Origin: Betaproteobacteria bacterium
GTDB taxonomy: Bacteria > Pseudomonadota > Gammaproteobacteria > Burkholderiales > Casimicrobiaceae
DNA length: 48,658 nucleotides
Assembly (NCBI GenBank): GCA_027492485.1
Contig: JAPUER010000057.1
Coordinates: 1 to 48,658 of the forward strand
Direction: 5' to 3'
Position numbers and translations under genes: made by a program. Shown in pieces: positions 45,753-48,658 of the stretch (position 1 is the stretch's first letter; every line of letters begins with the position of its first letter). A model generated the notes under the pieces. That model did no database searches, was not told where the DNA came from, and worked only from the letters and a program-made list of their open reading frames with translations.

Positions 45753-47486
45753 TCAAGGCAAACAGGCCACGCCGTGCGTCGATTCGATCCAGCTGAGGAT
45801 TTGCTGCGCATTGCGCGCATTCGGATGCGCCGTGTTCACCACACCCGCCGTCAACGCGTCGCCAGTCAGCCCCAGCATCGCGCGCAGGATCAGCAGCCCA
45901 TCGGTCGTGGCGAGCGACTGGCCGTCGCCGTCGGCGTCGAGATCAAGCGAGGCGAGGTAGGTTTCGAGGGCTTGGCCGGTGCGGGTCGCGTTTTGTCCAA
46001 GTGCGTCGTCGGTTAGCGCATTACCGCGATAGCCGAGCAGGTAGCGGGCTAAAAGCAGGGCGTCAGTGCTGGGGGTAATAGTGTCGCTGGCGTCGGCGTT
46101 CAGGGCACAGGTTAAGGGGCTGTAGGGGCCGCCTTTAAGGCGCACCAGGCAGCCGAAAGACTGGGAATTGGTCTCATCATTGCAAGTCCCTGCTAGCAAT
46201 ACTTTGCCGTCGTCCGCCGTGTTGCCGAGACTAAAAAAATCCAGTCCGCGGGCGAAGTCGATGCGGACTTTGCCGTTTTCGCCAAACGTCGAGTCAAGCG
46301 ACCCATTCGCATTGAGACGAATCAAGCAAACATCAAAGAAAATCCTTGAAGCCCCAACGCATTGACTGGACAAGACAATTCTTCCAGATGATTCGACGTA
46401 GATTCCATTTGCGTGCTCGCTGCCCGAGACGTCATAAACAATTGTCGCTCCACCAGTTCCGAAGGCCGCATCTAGCGTGCCGTTCCCGTGCAACTTGCTG
46501 ACGCACACGTCTGCTTGCGCTCCGTCTTGGCACGCTACTGCCATCAATATGGAGCCGTCAGTCTGTACCGCCAGATCCCGTACGCCCGACGACGATACCG
46601 CTGGCATGCTCGCAACAGCCCCCAGATTCACGATCAGCGAACCACTTCCATTGAACGTCGGATCGAGACTCCCGTCTGCGTCATATCGCGCGACGCAAGT
46701 TGTCGGCGGTGACAGCCCGGAATAGCAATAACCACCTACAACTAGCTTTCCATCAGCCTGCACCGTAGCAGCCTCAGCGTAAGTGCCGCCGGAGTCAATG
46801 GCGGCGACCAATTCGGTTTGGACAACGCCGTTGACACCAAAACTGACGTCTATCGTGCCATTCGACTGGTATTTCACGAGACAAAACTTGGTAGTCGATG
46901 TCGGCGTTCTGCATTGGCCTACGGCAATCACCCCGCCCATGGGTGCGATCAACAAATGCGTTAGTTGTTCGACACCACCGAGGTTAGTCACGACCGTTCC
47001 TCCACTGTTGAACGATGTATCCAGACCTCCGTTTGCGAGAAATCGAGCGATGCAGAAATGAAACAGCCCGCCATTGACACAACTACCACCTACAGTGATG
47101 CGGCCAATCGAATCGACGACCAACGCCCCCGCTGCATGATTCTGTGAACTCAAAGATACGGTTGCGATGCCGCCGGAGCCAAAACTGAAATCCATTTCTC
47201 CGCTAGCAGAGAACTTGGCCGCACAAAATCTCGTCTCCGCTCCTATGCTGCAGGCGCCGACCGCAACGATGCTTCCGCTTGGTAAACGAACCGTTTTATA
47301 AAACCCCGTGTTGCCCGTTCCCGTTTCGACGCGCACTTTGCCATCCTGCCCAAACGTCGGATCAAGCTGCCCCGGCGCGGCGGCTATAGCGCCGCAGAAA
47401 AAAATGCTAAGCAGCGCGTAAATCGCCGCAGATGGCTGCTTTCGGCACAACGTGAGCAGTCGAGAATAGCGGGAAACTGCAAACAT
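45753..47486 (-). CDS. Secreted delta-60 repeat protein with dockerin-like C-terminus (paralogue 2)
   Basis: 577 residues. Signal peptide ends about AIAAAPG. Again seven units with the GxC...C-x-x-(R/K) pattern, though less regular (SSQC in unit 6). The C-terminal 115 residues align closely with paralogue 1: CALNADASDT, YLLGYRG, DLDADGDG, TDGLLILRAM, HPNARNAQQI and THGVACLP. The unit region is markedly less G/C-rich than paralogue 1, for example around 46170-47320, suggesting a different history. No ribosome site is visible before ATG 47486. Likely surface or secreted; function unknown. Confidence 0.8.
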   Translation of the reverse strand: MFAVSRYSRLLTLCRKQPSAAIYALLSIFFCGAIAAAPGQLDPTFGQDGKVRVETGTGNTGFYKTVRLPSGSIVAVGACSIGAETRFCAAKFSASGEMDFSFGSGGIATVSLSSQNHAAGALVVDSIGRITVGGSCVNGGLFHFCIARFLANGGLDTSFNSGGTVVTNLGGVEQLTHLLIAPMGGVIAVGQCRTPTSTTKFCLVKYQSNGTIDVSFGVNGVVQTELVAAIDSGGTYAEAATVQADGKLVVGGYCYSGLSPPTTCVARYDADGSLDPTFNGSGSLIVNLGAVASMPAVSSSGVRDLAVQTDGSILMAVACQDGAQADVCVSKLHGNGTLDAAFGTGGATIVYDVSGSEHANGIYVESSGRIVLSSQCVGASRIFFDVCLIRLNANGSLDSTFGENGKVRIDFARGLDFFSLGNTADDGKVLLAGTCNDETNSQSFGCLVRLKGGPYSPLTCALNADASDTITPSTDALLLARYLLGYRGNALTDDALGQNATRTGQALETYLASLDLDADGDGQSLATTDGLLILRAMLGLTGDALTAGVVNTAHPNARNAQQILSWIESTHGVACLP

Positions 47487-47532
47487 TGTGGTGGCGGGCG
47501 GGGAATAGCTGCTGGAAGTCAGTAATGATAAG

Positions 47533-47655
47533 GATCAGCCATTTCTATACAGGCCTTGTTTTACTTGGGCTACAGGCCTGAAATACGTAAAGTCGACTGG
47601 AGGTTGTAATTGTGGCGAGTCCAGATGAAATGGGGGCTAGCTACAAAAGCCGATC
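47533..47655. repeat. GTCGAC palindromic element, copy G (full)
   Basis: 123 bp centred on GTCGAC at 47592-47597, starting GATCAGCC and ending AAAAGCCGATC. It lies in the 385-base gap 47487-47871 upstream of delta-60 paralogue 2. The gap has no gene; it also carries a C-rich stretch (about 47745-47775) and the sucD terminator. Confidence 0.7.
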
Positions 47656-47824
47656 CGGCACAGATCGTTTCAGCGAGGCCCGCAAACCAGTGGCTTTGCT
47701 TGCTAGTGCGCGCGGCGATTAGGTGCCCATGGGCTGGATGGCACTGCCCTCACCCCCACCCTCCTCCCGCTGCGATAGAGGGCGGCTCGAAATCGGAGCC
47801 AACCAGCAACCCGCGTCGTACAAC

Positions 47825-47852
47825 AAAAAGCCCACCGAAAGGCGGGCTTTTT
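47825..47852. terminator. Intrinsic terminator of sucD
   Basis: AAAAAGCCCACC (47825-47836), GAAA loop, GGCGGGCTTTTT (47841-47852), with one mismatch in the stem. The A and T runs let it work in either direction; on the minus strand it ends the sucD transcript 20 bases after the stop. Confidence 0.85.
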
Positions 47853-47871
47853 CAGGTGACGCCGAGGCGAA

Positions 47872-48658
47872 TCACTTGAGCAAGCTTTTAAGCAACTTCC
47901 CCATCTCCGCCGGATTGCGGGTGATCTTGAAGCCGCACTCTTCCATGATGGCGAGTTTGGCGTCTGCGGTGTCGGCGCCGCCGCTGATCAGTGCGCCGGC
48001 GTGGCCCATGCGCTTGCCGGGGGGCGCGGTGACGCCCGCGATGAAGCCGACCACCGGTTTCTTCATGTTGGCCTTGACCCAGCGTGCGGCGTCGGCTTCG
48101 TCCGGGCCGCCGATTTCGCCGATCATGATCACTGCGTCGGTGTCGGGATCGTCGTTGAACATGCGCATGATGTCGATGTGCTTGAGCCCGTTGATCGGGT
48201 CGCCGCCGATGCCGACGGCGCTGGATTGACCGAGACCCAGTTCGGTCAGCTGGCCGACGGCCTCATACGTCAGCGTGCCCGAGCGCGAGACGACGCCGAT
48301 GCGGCCCTTCTTGTGGATGTGGCCGGGCATGATGCCGATCTTGATTTCTTCCGGCGTGATCAGGCCGGGGCAGTTCGGCCCGAGCAGCAGCGTTTTCTTG
48401 CCCTGCATCTTGTAGCGCGTCTTCAGCATGTCGAGCACCGGGATGCCCTCGGTGATGCAGACGACGAGATCGAGTTCGGCGTCGACCGCCTCGTCGATCG
48501 CAGCGGCGGCGCCGGACGGCGGCACGTAGATCACGCTGACGGTGGCGCCGGTCTGCGCCTTGGCTTCCTTGACGCTGGCGTAGATCGGGATGCCTTCGAA
48601 GTTTTCGCCGGCCTTCTTCGGGTTGACGCCGGCGACGAAGCAGTTCTTGCCGTTGGCG
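47872..48658 (-). CDS. sucD: Succinyl-CoA synthetase alpha subunit (5' end outside window)
   Basis: 262 codons are present; the N-terminal beginning lies beyond the right edge. The reading frame runs to the window end ([13 protein letters not shown] and [11 protein letters not shown] are read upstream of the first internal Met). [29 protein letters not shown] and the phosphohistidine motif [10 protein letters not shown] identify SucD. It makes succinate and ATP/GTP from succinyl-CoA in the citric acid cycle; sucC should lie just to the right. Confidence 0.96.
   Translation of the reverse strand, partial: ANGKNCFVAGVNPKKAGENFEGIPIYASVKEAKAQTGATVSVIYVPPSGAAAAIDEAVDAELDLVVCITEGIPVLDMLKTRYKMQGKKTLLLGPNCPGLITPEEIKIGIMPGHIHKKGRIGVVSRSGTLTYEAVGQLTELGLGQSSAVGIGGDPINGLKHIDIMRMFNDDPDTDAVIMIGEIGGPDEADAARWVKANMKKPVVGFIAGVTAPPGKRMGHAGALISGGADTADAKLAIMEECGFKITRNPAEMGKLLKSLLK

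Overview
The window looks like chromosome of a high-GC betaproteobacterium (Burkholderiales/Rhodocyclales type). The pilMNOPQ-aroK block divergent from a PBP1a gene, gltB/gltD near hemE and priA, and a class II HPPD with a divergent Lrp-type regulator all fit that group. Genus cannot be read from the sequence; the lineage is inferred from gene order and protein character.

Layout. 1-651 is gene-free and repeat-rich (duplicated terminator, a 123-bp palindromic element, a large G/C palindrome). 652-1359(-) is a proline-rich lipoprotein. 1520-11894 is a complete aromatic meta-cleavage locus: a divergent TetR regulator with a perfect 10-6-10 operator, then eight co-oriented genes (hydrolase, flavin monooxygenase, extradiol dioxygenase, second flavin monooxygenase, hydratase, acylating acetaldehyde dehydrogenase, aldolase, outer-membrane SphA/MetA-type channel). 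The first five overlap by ATGA. Together they could hydroxylate a phenolic, open the ring, hydrolyse the fission product and convert 2-hydroxypentadienoate to pyruvate and acetyl-CoA. 12148-14289(-) is a PAS-GGDEF-EAL protein. 14465-16171 holds an Lrp/AsnC regulator divergent from hpd. 16319-18507 carries three small overlapping exported proteins and a DUF1345 membrane protein. 18506-19434 holds a MITE-like repeat and a vapBC-type toxin-antitoxin pair. 19486-30484(-) is housekeeping: gltB, a DUF1272 protein, gltD, a retropepsin-like protein without its catalytic triad, hemE, priA. 30768-32150 is an Ig-like lipoprotein. 32276-38019(-) is pilM-N-O-P-Q then aroK; 38246-40609 is mrcA. 40647-43478 has a conserved hypothetical, two tandem Spy/CpxP-like periplasmic proteins and a choice-of-anchor C surface protein. 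43686-47486(-) has two paralogous secreted seven-unit delta-60 repeat proteins with dockerin-like C-termini. The right edge cuts sucD.

The most unusual signal is a family of palindromic elements of about 122 bp, centred on GTCGAC and ending in GATCAGCTTTT-like termini. There are six full copies and one half copy, all at the downstream ends of genes or in intergenic gaps. Two run into coding sequence and supply the last codons and stop of the neighbouring gene. I do not recognise this family.

No tRNA, rRNA, CRISPR array, transposase or phage gene was seen.
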